DNA of 11,569 bases from DASZPJ01 sp035550295 (GTDB lineage: Bacteria > Patescibacteriota > Saccharimonadia > Saccharimonadales > UBA4665), in NCBI GenBank assembly GCA_035550295.1, contig DASZPJ010000021.1:1-11569 (forward strand), written 5' to 3'. This document shows, piece by piece, positions 1-5,350 of the stretch. The translations under genes were made by a program, and so were the position numbers. Position 1 is the stretch's first letter. Every line of letters begins with the position of its first letter. The notes beneath the pieces are model-generated. The model was not told the DNA's origin. It was given only the letters and a program-made list of their open reading frames with translations, and made no database searches.

Positions 1-1
1 G

Positions 2-559
2 TTTTGGATAATTATTGGCCAGCAAAGTTTGCAGGCAGGTCTCCAGGTCCTCGGTTTCATTACGAGCCGGAATGGCTACCGTCAGGCTGGGCAAATCACG
101 GTCAGCCACCGGTTTAATTCCCCGCGGCGGACGGGTCGTCTTGAGATGCCTGACTGTAGAACTCAAAATCACCAGGGCAATTAATAGCTGGAGTCCGGCA
201 ACCCCGCTCCACCAAAGCAGGCCCGACGGATTATAGATATGGTTCAGCCTGGCTAACCCGAGTATTACAGCTTCCCATGTCATAACATGCCAACTGCTAC
301 GTCGCGCTACACGGAACAAGTAATCACTGGCCGTGCGGCCTTCGATTAAACGTAGTAGGTTGATCACCCGGTATGCGTTAAAGAGCAAAATTAACAGGGT
401 CCAAAAGGCAACATCAGTCCCCACTAAAAGCCCGCTGATAAGAGCCAGCGCAATCGTCAGTACGCCAGCTAGTGGCTTGCGCCAGCGCCAGAAAGGCGGT
501 AGCCACAAAGCCAGCTCGATAAGACTCGCGGTCGCAAACTCAATAAGCACAAGCTCCAT
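2..559 (-). CDS. Membrane-anchored family 2 glycosyltransferase, N-terminal part (C-terminus beyond left edge)
   Basis: Reading the minus strand from the ATG at 559 gives 186 open codons that run off the window. Residues about 31-67 and 93-135 contain long hydrophobic stretches, probably several membrane helices. A basic proline-rich linker follows (about 136-157). From residue 158 comes the first beta strand of a GT-A fold, SLTVAIPARNETEDLETCL, which is the characteristic nucleotide-sugar binding start of GT2 enzymes. Such proteins transfer sugars to lipid or polysaccharide acceptors at the cytoplasmic face of the membrane. The DxD and acceptor motifs would lie beyond the edge, so donor and acceptor are unknown. 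There is no clear Shine-Dalgarno; a TATGAT hexamer 6 nt before the ATG suggests a leaderless mRNA. The gene diverges from secE. Confidence 0.82.
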   Translation of the reverse strand, partial: MELVLIEFATASLIELALWLPPFWRWRKPLAGVLTIALALISGLLVGTDVAFWTLLILLFNAYRVINLLRLIEGRTASDYLFRVARRSSWHVMTWEAVILGLARLNHIYNPSGLLWWSGVAGLQLLIALVILSSTVRHLKTTRPPRGIKPVADRDLPSLTVAIPARNETEDLETCLQTLLANNYPK

Positions 560-565
560 GCACCA

Positions 566-571
566 ATCATA
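566..571 (-). promoter_or_regulatory. Putative -10 element of the glycosyltransferase gene
   Basis: On the minus strand TATGAT (5/6 to the -10 consensus) ends 6 nt before the ATG at 559, so transcription should start at about the A of the start codon. No good -35 is visible; that position falls inside the left arm of the inverted repeat at 580-650. Confidence 0.4.
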
Positions 572-579
572 CACGCCCT

Positions 580-650
580 TGTCATTCCGAGCGAAGTTGA
601 GGAATCTGTTAAAAGCACAAATAGATCTCTCCACTTCGGTCGAGATGACA
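580..650. repeat. Imperfect inverted repeat, REP/MITE-like interspersed element
   Basis: The left arm is 580-607 and the right arm 623-650, 28 nt each, with about 22 of 28 positions complementary around a 15-nt spacer. The arm ends are TGTCATTCCGAGCGAAG and CTTCGGTCGAGATGACA. Sequences with this flavour recur as dispersed intergenic palindromes in several bacterial phyla; that is recalled, not checked. Only one copy is in the window. It sits between divergent genes, so it could also shape or stop transcription. Confidence 0.6.
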
Positions 651-662
651 GGAGAGCGGGGC

Positions 663-691
663 TTGATCTTAACAGTTGGTCTTGATATACT
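663..691 (+). promoter_or_regulatory. Putative secE-nusG promoter
   Basis: TTGATC (663-668, 4/6), a 17-nt spacer and TATACT (686-691, 5/6) predict a start near 698. An alternative is the perfect -35 TTGACA at 691-696 with a weak TATGTA at 713-718, which would start transcription beyond the hairpin at 703-721. Confidence 0.55.
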
Positions 692-702
692 TGACAGAAG
701 TT

Positions 703-727
703 GCCTACAGAATATGTAGGCTTTTTT
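703..727 (+). terminator. Terminator-like hairpin in the secE 5' region
   Basis: GCCTACA (703-709) and TGTAGGC (715-721) form a perfect 7-bp stem with a GAATA loop, followed directly by six T. This has intrinsic terminator form but lies only about 5 nt after the predicted secE start and 16 nt before its start codon. No plus-strand gene lies upstream, so it may be an attenuator or a 5' stabilising hairpin rather than the end of another transcript. Confidence 0.55.
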
Positions 728-742
728 AATTGGAGAGACCTT

Positions 743-1159
743 GTGGCCGACCAACCTGCCAAGAAGAAGCGCATTGTTAAAAACCCCGAGACTTTTCGCG
801 AGCGAGCTGTAAAAGCCAGCGAAGCCGGCGACAAACCGACCCGTCGTACTCGGGTGCTGTCGCCAGTTGGCCGCTTGTTGCGCCTGGTCGCCAAGCCTTT
901 TGTGTTGCTGGGCCGCTTGGTTGCCCGCATCCCCGGCGTCAAATTATTGCGCCGCCCCTTCCGACTAATTGGCCTGATTTTAGTGCCAAAGTACTTCCGT
1001 AACAGCTGGCAAGAACTCAAGCTGGTCAAATGGCCAAGCCGCCGCGACAGTCGCCGCCTGACTTTTGCCGTTATTATCTTTGCTACCGTCTTTGGCGCCT
1101 TGATTGCCATCGTCGACTACGGTCTCGACAAATTATTTAGAAACATATTGCTCAAATAA
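743..1159 (+). CDS. secE: Preprotein translocase subunit SecE
   Basis: SecE is the small subunit that clamps SecY in the SecYEG protein-export channel of the cytoplasmic membrane. The GTG start at 743 is chosen because GGAGAG (732-737) lies 5 nt upstream; the frame opens further to 701 but that part is the hairpin region. The product is 138 aa. Residues 84-105 (YFRNSWQELKLVKWPSRRDS) are the amphipathic SecE helix with the conserved WP pair at 97-98. One membrane helix follows at about 107-125, then a short tail. The first 80 residues are a very basic, partly hydrophobic extension (RRTRVLSPVGRLLRLVAKPF and so on) not present in minimal single-helix SecE proteins, which are about 60 aa. nusG follows 24 nt downstream in the usual order. 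Confidence 0.9.
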   Translation: MADQPAKKKRIVKNPETFRERAVKASEAGDKPTRRTRVLSPVGRLLRLVAKPFVLLGRLVARIPGVKLLRRPFRLIGLILVPKYFRNSWQELKLVKWPSRRDSRRLTFAVIIFATVFGALIAIVDYGLDKLFRNILLK

Positions 1160-1183
1160 GCCTCACGGAAAGGGATATAAATT

Positions 1184-1732
1184 ATGAGTACAAGCAAACG
1201 TTATGACACCAGCAAACAGTGGTACGCCATCCACACCTACAGCGGCTACGAGGAAAAAGTCGCCGAATCGATTCGCCAGCGCGCCGAGTCTCTGGACATG
1301 AAGGACAAGATTTTTGAGGTCTTGGTGCCGAAGGAGAAGATGATCGAGATCAAAAACGGCAAGCGCCGCGTCGTCGAAAAGCGTATCTTCCAGGGCTATG
1401 TTTTGGTCCACATGAAGCTATCCGAAGATGCCTGGTACATTGTGCGTAACACGCCATCAGTCACCGGTTTCGTAGGTTCGGGCACTGACCCGACTCCTGT
1501 CGAAGCTGACGAGATTGAAAAAATCCAGAAACGTATGGGCCTGGAGCAGCCGAAGCACAAGATCGACTTTACGGTTGGCGAAGTTGTCAACATAATCGAC
1601 GGCCCATTCAAGGGCTTCGATGGCAGTATCAACGAAATCGACGCCGCCAAAGGCAAGCTCAAAGTTTTGGTCAACATGTTCGGCCGCGAAACCCCCGTCG
1701 AACTCGACGGTTTGCAAGTCAAGCGCGTTTAG
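1184..1732 (+). CDS. nusG: Transcription termination/antitermination factor NusG
   Basis: NusG binds the RNA polymerase clamp, promotes processive elongation and links polymerase to Rho or the ribosome. The 182-aa product has the standard two-domain layout. The NGN domain covers about residues 11-115 (QWYAIHTYSGYEEKVAE, then RIFQGYVLVHM and the VRNTPSVTGFVG signature at 87-98). The KOW domain covers about 127-182 (FTVGEVVNIIDGPFKGFDG). Length matches the family, with no insertion. GGAAAGGG (1168-1174) about 9 nt before the ATG serves as ribosome binding site. It is probably cotranscribed with secE. Its 3' end also holds the likely promoter of the next gene. Confidence 0.97.
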   Translation: MSTSKRYDTSKQWYAIHTYSGYEEKVAESIRQRAESLDMKDKIFEVLVPKEKMIEIKNGKRRVVEKRIFQGYVLVHMKLSEDAWYIVRNTPSVTGFVGSGTDPTPVEADEIEKIQKRMGLEQPKHKIDFTVGEVVNIIDGPFKGFDGSINEIDAAKGKLKVLVNMFGRETPVELDGLQVKRV

Positions 1733-1740
1733 TGTATAAG
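1712..1740 (+). promoter_or_regulatory. Putative promoter inside the nusG 3' end
   Basis: TTGCAA (1712-1717, 4/6), a 17-nt spacer and TATAAG (1735-1740) predict a start near 1747, about 4 nt before the ATG at 1751. A second -10-like hexamer, TATAGT, is at 1741-1746. Confidence 0.45.
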
Positions 1741-1750
1741 TATAGTCAAT

Positions 1751-2104
1751 ATGTCAGGCGAGTTGAATAAAGTTGATCGCACTCCAGTAGCTGAAGCTGA
1801 TCTAAAATGGCTACCAAGAATGGGCCACGCGTTATTTGTTCCTAGCGGTTGCTTAGAGTGTTCTGTCCTGACCGTGACTAGCGCTGCCCAAAAAGCTGGG
1901 GTTCGCGTCTTGACAGGGTCTCTAAACGGCAAAGAAGACAGCAACTATACAATGGTAGTACCTGGTGGCGAAACGGCGGCTCAAGAAGTTTTGGATAAAC
2001 GAGCGTTAGCAGCTGCATCTGGTGCTTGTATTTATGCTGCGAACACTCCAGGCTGTTGGCGTCAGATTGCAGAAGCTGGACAAGGACAGCAAACTCAAGT
2101 ATAA
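1751..2104 (+). CDS. Hypothetical protein between nusG and rplK
   Basis: A 117-aa open frame that I do not recognise. It is soluble-looking, without signal peptide or membrane segment, and has four cysteines, two of them in SGCLECS (residues 32-38), the others in GACIY and PGCWRQ. The middle (VVPGGETAAQEVLDKRALAAASGACIY) could be a small alpha/beta fold. There is no Shine-Dalgarno; the -10-like hexamers close to the ATG suggest an almost leaderless transcript. nusG and rplK are normally adjacent, so this is an insertion into a conserved operon. The gene's last codons overlap a strong promoter for rplK, so the 3' end does two jobs. Confidence 0.6.
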   Translation: MSGELNKVDRTPVAEADLKWLPRMGHALFVPSGCLECSVLTVTSAAQKAGVRVLTGSLNGKEDSNYTMVVPGGETAAQEVLDKRALAAASGACIYAANTPGCWRQIAEAGQGQQTQV

Positions 2105-2105
2105 T
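2077..2105 (+). promoter_or_regulatory. Putative strong rplK-rplA promoter
   Basis: TGGACA (2077-2082, 5/6), a 17-nt spacer and a perfect TATAAT (2100-2105) overlap the end and stop codon of the preceding gene. Transcription would start near 2112, giving a leader of about 58 nt. Confidence 0.7.
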
Positions 2106-2117
2106 TACATCTGTTAC

Positions 2118-2148
2118 GCACTAAGGTCGCAAGCTTCAGCGGCCGTGC
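2118..2148 (+). promoter_or_regulatory. Bulged hairpin in the rplK leader
   Basis: GCAC (2118-2121) pairs with GTGC (2145-2148). After a 5'-side UAA bulge, GGTCGC (2125-2130) pairs with GCGGCC (2139-2144) with one G-U pair, around an 8-nt loop. Two helices joined by an asymmetric bulge just before the rplK ribosome binding site resemble an L1 (or L11) translational operator; this is inference from position and shape. Confidence 0.45.
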
Positions 2149-2169
2149 AAGAAAAGAAGGTTAAGATTT

Positions 2170-2598
2170 ATGGCTAAGAAAGTTACTGCTAATTTGAAGA
2201 TGAAGATCAAGGGTGGCCAGGCCAGCGCAGCGCCGCCGGTTGGTTCGACTCTCGGTCAGTACGGTGTCAACATGATGGATTTCATCCAGCCGTTCAACGA
2301 CGCCACCAAAGACATGCAAGGCCAGGACGTCACGGCGCACATCGCCATTTACGACGACCGCAGCATGGACTTCCGGGTAGTTGGCCTGCCAACTGACGAC
2401 CGTATCCGCAAAGAACTCGGCATCCAAAAGGGATCGGGACGACCTAACAGCGAAAAGATTGCTAAAAAACTGACCGATGCCCAACTGACCAAGATCGCCG
2501 AAGAAAAAGCCCACGACATGAACACTGATGACATCCCGGCCGTCAAGAAAATGGTCGCCGGCACCGCCCGCAGCATGGGCGTTGAAGTTGAGGGTTAA
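2170..2598 (+). CDS. rplK: 50S ribosomal protein L11
   Basis: L11 binds the GTPase-associated region of 23S rRNA at the base of the L7/L12 stalk. The 142-aa product has the usual length and both domains. The N-terminal domain has the proline-rich APPVGSTLGQYGVNMMDF stretch (residues 21-38). The C-terminal RNA-binding domain runs from about 70, with the conserved KGSGRPN loop, KIAEEKAHDMNTDD, and the terminal ARSMGVEVEG. The N-terminal loop KGGQASAAPPVG replaces the more usual PAGKANPAPPVG. AGAAGG (2155-2160) lies 9 nt before the ATG. A small gene follows after only 2 nt, then rplA, instead of the usual direct rplK-rplA junction. Confidence 0.97.
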   Translation: MAKKVTANLKMKIKGGQASAAPPVGSTLGQYGVNMMDFIQPFNDATKDMQGQDVTAHIAIYDDRSMDFRVVGLPTDDRIRKELGIQKGSGRPNSEKIAKKLTDAQLTKIAEEKAHDMNTDDIPAVKKMVAGTARSMGVEVEG

Positions 2599-2600
2599 CC

Positions 2601-2813
2601 GTGGCCATCAGCACTTTGGCAGAGAGGGTTTATATCGACCTTGACGACCTAACCGAGGCTTTGCAGAACGCTGCCCCGAATAGTGATGTAGCTAAACACT
2701 GCATGGCGGAAACAGAGCGTATTCAGCACCAGTTTCCAGATCTGTATGCGGGCTACTTGGCTTCACGGACTACCAAGGTAATGGAAAGCAAGAACCTAAG
2801 CGATTTATCGTAA
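2601..2813 (+). CDS. Small hypothetical protein between rplK and rplA
   Basis: A 70-aa open frame with a GTG start 2 nt after the rplK stop codon; GAGGG (2590-2594), inside the rplK 3' end, is a suitable ribosome binding site, so translation is probably coupled to rplK. The product (MAISTLAERVYIDLDDLTEA...) is mostly helical and acidic, with no membrane segment and no motif I recognise. The L1-type leader structure and rplA start follow immediately. Being open at this length and tightly packed suggests a real gene, but it is short and could be a chance frame. Confidence 0.5.
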   Translation: MAISTLAERVYIDLDDLTEALQNAAPNSDVAKHCMAETERIQHQFPDLYAGYLASRTTKVMESKNLSDLS

Positions 2814-2821
2814 ATAATTAA

Positions 2822-2859
2822 TTTGTGGGAGGCTGTGACCCAGCCGCTAGCACCACGAA
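2822..2859 (+). promoter_or_regulatory. Probable L1 autoregulatory mRNA site before rplA
   Basis: TTTGTGG (2822-2828) pairs with CCACGAA (2853-2859, one G-U), and GGCTG (2831-2835) pairs with CAGCC (2841-2845). The two helices are joined by an asymmetric internal loop, GA on the 5' side and GCTAGCA on the 3' side. L1 recognises two short helices with such a loop in 23S rRNA and in its own mRNA. The outer helix ends next to the GGAGAG (2861-2866) of rplA, so L1 binding would block ribosome access. Confidence 0.55.
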
Positions 2860-2871
2860 AGGAGAGAAATT

Positions 2872-3849
2872 ATGGCAACAAGTAAAGCAGACCTGCTCAA
2901 AGAAGCACAGAGCATGGGTCTTGAAGTGACCGAGAAGAACACCGTGGCCGAGATTACGGCAGCCATTGCCGGCATGAGCCAAACACCGGTTGAGCCGGTT
3001 GAAGAAGGCAAACTCGAAGTTGCTGAAGCTGGCGAAGAAATCCAGGCCGAAGAAGCCAAAACTGCCAAAGCCGGCAAACGCAGCGAAAAAGGTATCAAAG
3101 CAGCCGAAGAAAAAGTCGCTAAAACTGAAGCCCAGCACCACCGCGAAGATTCAGAAGCTGACAAGGGCGAAGCCGCTCCTAAGAAAGTCGTAAAGCCCGC
3201 CCGCAGTCGCCTCGAACGCCGCGGCAAAGGTTTCCGCAAAAGCGCTGAACTCATCGAAAAAGACAAAGCTTACACTTTGGAAGAGGCTGTCGCATTGGCC
3301 CAAAAGACCAGCCACGTCAAGTTCGATGCGACCGTTGAACTGCACGTTAACCTAAGCGTTGACCCACGCCATGCCGACCAAAACATCCGCGACAACCTCG
3401 TCCTCCCAGCCGGCACCGGCAAGAAAGTCACCGTCGCTGTGGCTGACGACGCTCTGCTCGAAAAGCTAGAAAAGGGCACCGTCGACTTCGACGTTTTGGT
3501 CTCGACTCCGGAGTTCATGCCAAAACTAGGTAAATACGCCCGCCTGCTTGGACCTAAAGGCCTGATGCCAAACCCAAAGAGCGGCACCGTAACGACCGAT
3601 GTCGACAAAGCCGTTGCCGAAGCCAAAGCCGGTCGTGTGGAGTACCGCGTCGACAGTGCCGGTATCGTTCATCTAGGCGTGGGCAAAGTAAGTTTTACGC
3701 CGGCCCAGCTCACCGAAAACATCCAAGCAGTTTTAGCCAGCATTCGGGCTGCCAAACCAGGTAGCGTCAAGGGCACTTACCTGAAGGCCGCTTACCTGAC
3801 TACCAGCATGGGTCCATCAGTTACCATGGATGTCGCAAACTTAGGCTAA
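2872..3849 (+). CDS. rplA: 50S ribosomal protein L1 with long N-terminal extension
   Basis: L1 forms the mobile stalk at the ribosomal E site and usually represses its own mRNA. This protein is 325 aa against about 230 in most bacteria. The L1 core runs from about residue 117 (RGKGFRKSAELIEKDKAYTL) to the end and holds the signature LLGPKGLMPNPKSGTV (225-240). The extra 116 residues have two parts: residues 1-34 (SKADLLKEAQSMGLEV, then NTVAEITAAI) look like a small SAP/HeH/LEM-type helix-extended-helix unit, and residues 35-116 are a charged Glu/Lys/Ala-rich linker ending in a basic patch. The start is fixed by AAAGGAGAG 5 nt before the ATG. The 3' end is followed after 29 nt by the tmk-like gene. 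Confidence 0.96.
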   Translation: MATSKADLLKEAQSMGLEVTEKNTVAEITAAIAGMSQTPVEPVEEGKLEVAEAGEEIQAEEAKTAKAGKRSEKGIKAAEEKVAKTEAQHHREDSEADKGEAAPKKVVKPARSRLERRGKGFRKSAELIEKDKAYTLEEAVALAQKTSHVKFDATVELHVNLSVDPRHADQNIRDNLVLPAGTGKKVTVAVADDALLEKLEKGTVDFDVLVSTPEFMPKLGKYARLLGPKGLMPNPKSGTVTTDVDKAVAEAKAGRVEYRVDSAGIVHLGVGKVSFTPAQLTENIQAVLASIRAAKPGSVKGTYLKAAYLTTSMGPSVTMDVANLG

Positions 3850-3864
3850 TTCAGCTAAATCCAT

Positions 3865-3883
3865 GGCATACTAAAGGTATGCC
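3865..3883 (+). promoter_or_regulatory. Perfect hairpin over the tmk start codon
   Basis: GGCATAC (3865-3871) and GTATGCC (3877-3883) are perfect 7-nt inverted arms around TAAAG. The right arm contains the ATG at 3879-3881, and the only Shine-Dalgarno-like bases (AAAGG) are in the loop and arm. In RNA it would hide the start; in DNA it could be an operator. A weak -10, CATACT (3867-3872), overlaps it. Confidence 0.5.
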
Positions 3884-4526
3884 TAAACCACAACCAATTC
3901 CGGATGGGCTAATTGTAATGTTTGAAGGCCTTGATGGTGTTGGCAAATCCACCCAACTGCGTCGGGCCGCCAAAGCCCTAGAAAAACAGGGCTGGCAGGT
4001 GCATACCACCCGCAACCTGGGTGGTACTCCAATTGGCGAAGCGCTGCGCGAAGCTATGCTGGCTAAATTAGCCCGGCCTGCTGCCACGGATTTTTATATC
4101 TCCCTAGCTATCCAGGAGGCCTTGATTGCCGAACTAGAAGCCCAACGCCAAGCCGGTAAGCTGGTGTTGATTGACCGTGGTCCGCTGTCCCTGGCTGCTT
4201 ACCAAATATATGGCAGTGGATTTGACGAAGCCCAGGGCTGGCAAGCGGTTGATAACGGTATGCAAAGCATCCATCCGGAACTGATTGTCAGCTACAAAAG
4301 CCAGATCAAGACGGCCGTCGAGCGAGCCCACCATGAATCTGGCACGCCGGATTATTTTGAGAGCAAACCGTTGGACTTTTTCAAGCGCGTTGCCCATGGC
4401 TACGAAGTTGCGGCCGAACGTTACCCGATTCGGTTCATTAATGCTAATCGTTCAATTGAAGCAATTCACGAAGACACTATGCAACTGATTGAGGCAGCTA
4501 TAACCAGCAAGCTAAGGTACTCCTAA
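3879..4526 (+). CDS. tmk: Thymidylate kinase-like protein (stand-alone, divergent)
   Basis: Thymidylate kinases phosphorylate dTMP to dTDP with ATP in the cytosol. The 215-aa product has family length. It shows the beta1/P-loop LIVMFEGLDGVGKST (11-25), the TRNLGGTPIGEALREAML segment (44-61) in the place of the usual TREPGGT motif, the LIDRGPLSLAAYQIYG segment (97-112) corresponding to the DR-Y/H...AYQ motif, and a lid/helix region PDYFESKPLDFFKRV (157-171) ending at FINANRSIEAIHED. Deviations are Glu of TREP replaced by Asn, and IVSYK (136-140) where a substrate-side LDxP motif is expected. It could therefore act on another nucleoside monophosphate. The start is followed closely by the P-loop strand, so no later start works. 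A second, fused kinase lies downstream. Confidence 0.82.
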   Translation: MPKPQPIPDGLIVMFEGLDGVGKSTQLRRAAKALEKQGWQVHTTRNLGGTPIGEALREAMLAKLARPAATDFYISLAIQEALIAELEAQRQAGKLVLIDRGPLSLAAYQIYGSGFDEAQGWQAVDNGMQSIHPELIVSYKSQIKTAVERAHHESGTPDYFESKPLDFFKRVAHGYEVAAERYPIRFINANRSIEAIHEDTMQLIEAAITSKLRYS

Positions 4527-4583
4527 AATTAAGCATAACCAGTTACACCCCACATTTGCGTAAAAATCACATTATTATTGTGC

Positions 4584-4613
4584 TTGCCTTACCTAACAGT
4601 GGCCGGCTACAAT
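4584..4613 (+). promoter_or_regulatory. Putative dcd promoter
   Basis: TTGCCT (4584-4589), an 18-nt spacer and TACAAT (4608-4613, 5/6) predict a start near 4620. That lies after the ATG at 4616 and before the GTG at 4637, which supports the GTG as the start codon. Confidence 0.5.
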
Positions 4614-4636
4614 AAATGTTATTAGGGAGAAGCCGC

Positions 4637-5350
4637 GTGGGAGTCTACAGTAACACTCAAATTCGTTCAGCTATCGATGACGGGCACATTGTCTGTCATC
4701 CGTTCACGGCAAAAAACGTGTCGCACGCTAGCCTGGATGTGACGCTTGGCTTTTACTACTACCGCATCGAGAAAATGAACGAGCGGACTATTTACAACCC
4801 GTTCGACAAAGAAGACGTCGAACGTTACTTTGATGGGCCTTACAAAGCGTTGTCTCATGGTGAATGGTGCAAACTAAATGGTTTTAAGCCAGTCAACAAC
4901 ATTCCTTTGGACCATCCGGTCATTAGCCTGAAACCACGCGAGCGCATCCTGGCGCACACCCACGAATTCTTCGGCATTTTGCCACCTGGTGCTTGCGAGG
5001 TTCGATCCCGCTCCAGTTGGGGCCGTAATGGCATCGCCGTCTGTTTTGACGCTGGCTGGATTGATCCTGGCTACATCAACCGCCTGACGCTCGAGATTTA
5101 TAACTTGAACGAACGTGAAACCGTATTACTTCCAGTCGGTGAACGCACGGCTCAGATCATTTTCCACGAAACCGGCCCGGTTGACGGTAATTATGGCGCT
5201 GGCCGCGATGCTGGCTATAGTGGTAAATATCAGCAAGGAACTGACCTCGATACTATCATCCAGACCTGGTCGCCGGACATGATGTTGCCAAAAGCCTACA
5301 AGGACATTCGTGCTATGCCGCAAAAAGTCGAAGGACTTAGTTATGACTAG
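4637..5350 (+). CDS. dcd: dCTP deaminase / dUTPase-family protein
   Basis: Dcd deaminates dCTP to dUTP, or to dUMP when bifunctional, feeding thymidylate synthesis. The GTG at 4637 is preferred over ATG 4616: GGGAGA (4625-4630) sits 6 nt upstream and the protein then begins VGVYSNTQIRSAIDDGHIVCHPF, matching the family's N-terminus. In the 237-aa product, SRSSWGRNGI (124-133) is the nucleotide-binding motif with Ser/Arg. AGWIDPGY (139-146) and TLEIYN (151-156) include the expected catalytic Glu153. YSGKYQQGTD (194-203) is the C-terminal triphosphate-side segment. Residues about 47-95 are an insertion compared with the about 190-aa E. coli enzyme. The gene overlaps the next one by 8 nt (ATGACTAG), pointing to translational coupling. 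Whether it deaminates only or also hydrolyses dUTP cannot be read here. Confidence 0.85.
   Translation: MGVYSNTQIRSAIDDGHIVCHPFTAKNVSHASLDVTLGFYYYRIEKMNERTIYNPFDKEDVERYFDGPYKALSHGEWCKLNGFKPVNNIPLDHPVISLKPRERILAHTHEFFGILPPGACEVRSRSSWGRNGIAVCFDAGWIDPGYINRLTLEIYNLNERETVLLPVGERTAQIIFHETGPVDGNYGAGRDAGYSGKYQQGTDLDTIIQTWSPDMMLPKAYKDIRAMPQKVEGLSYD

Noticed and set aside
333..719. Plus-strand frame of 128 codons before secE
   Set aside because: It is antisense to the glycosyltransferase and then crosses the inverted repeat and the secE promoter/hairpin.
560..742. tRNA gene upstream of secE, as in many bacteria
   Set aside because: No cloverleaf, CCA end or anticodon arm could be found; the only structures are the inverted repeat and the 7-bp hairpin.
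469..1110. Long minus-strand frame opposite secE
   Set aside because: It is antisense to secE and runs through the inverted repeat; the translation is rich in Arg/Ser/Leu without any family signal, while secE on the other strand is clear.
2818..3266. Minus-strand frames opposite the L1 extension, rich in Phe/Gly or Ser/Leu
   Set aside because: They are the mirror of the Lys/Glu/Ala-rich linker codons of rplA, without their own promoter or ribosome binding site.
4568..4582. CACA-N7-TGTG inverted repeat before dcd
   Set aside because: Only 4-nt arms in an AT-rich stretch; expected by chance.
4616..4636. ATG at 4616 as the dcd start
   Set aside because: It lies before the predicted transcription start and has no ribosome binding site; GTG 4637 has GGGAGA at proper spacing and gives the family N-terminus.
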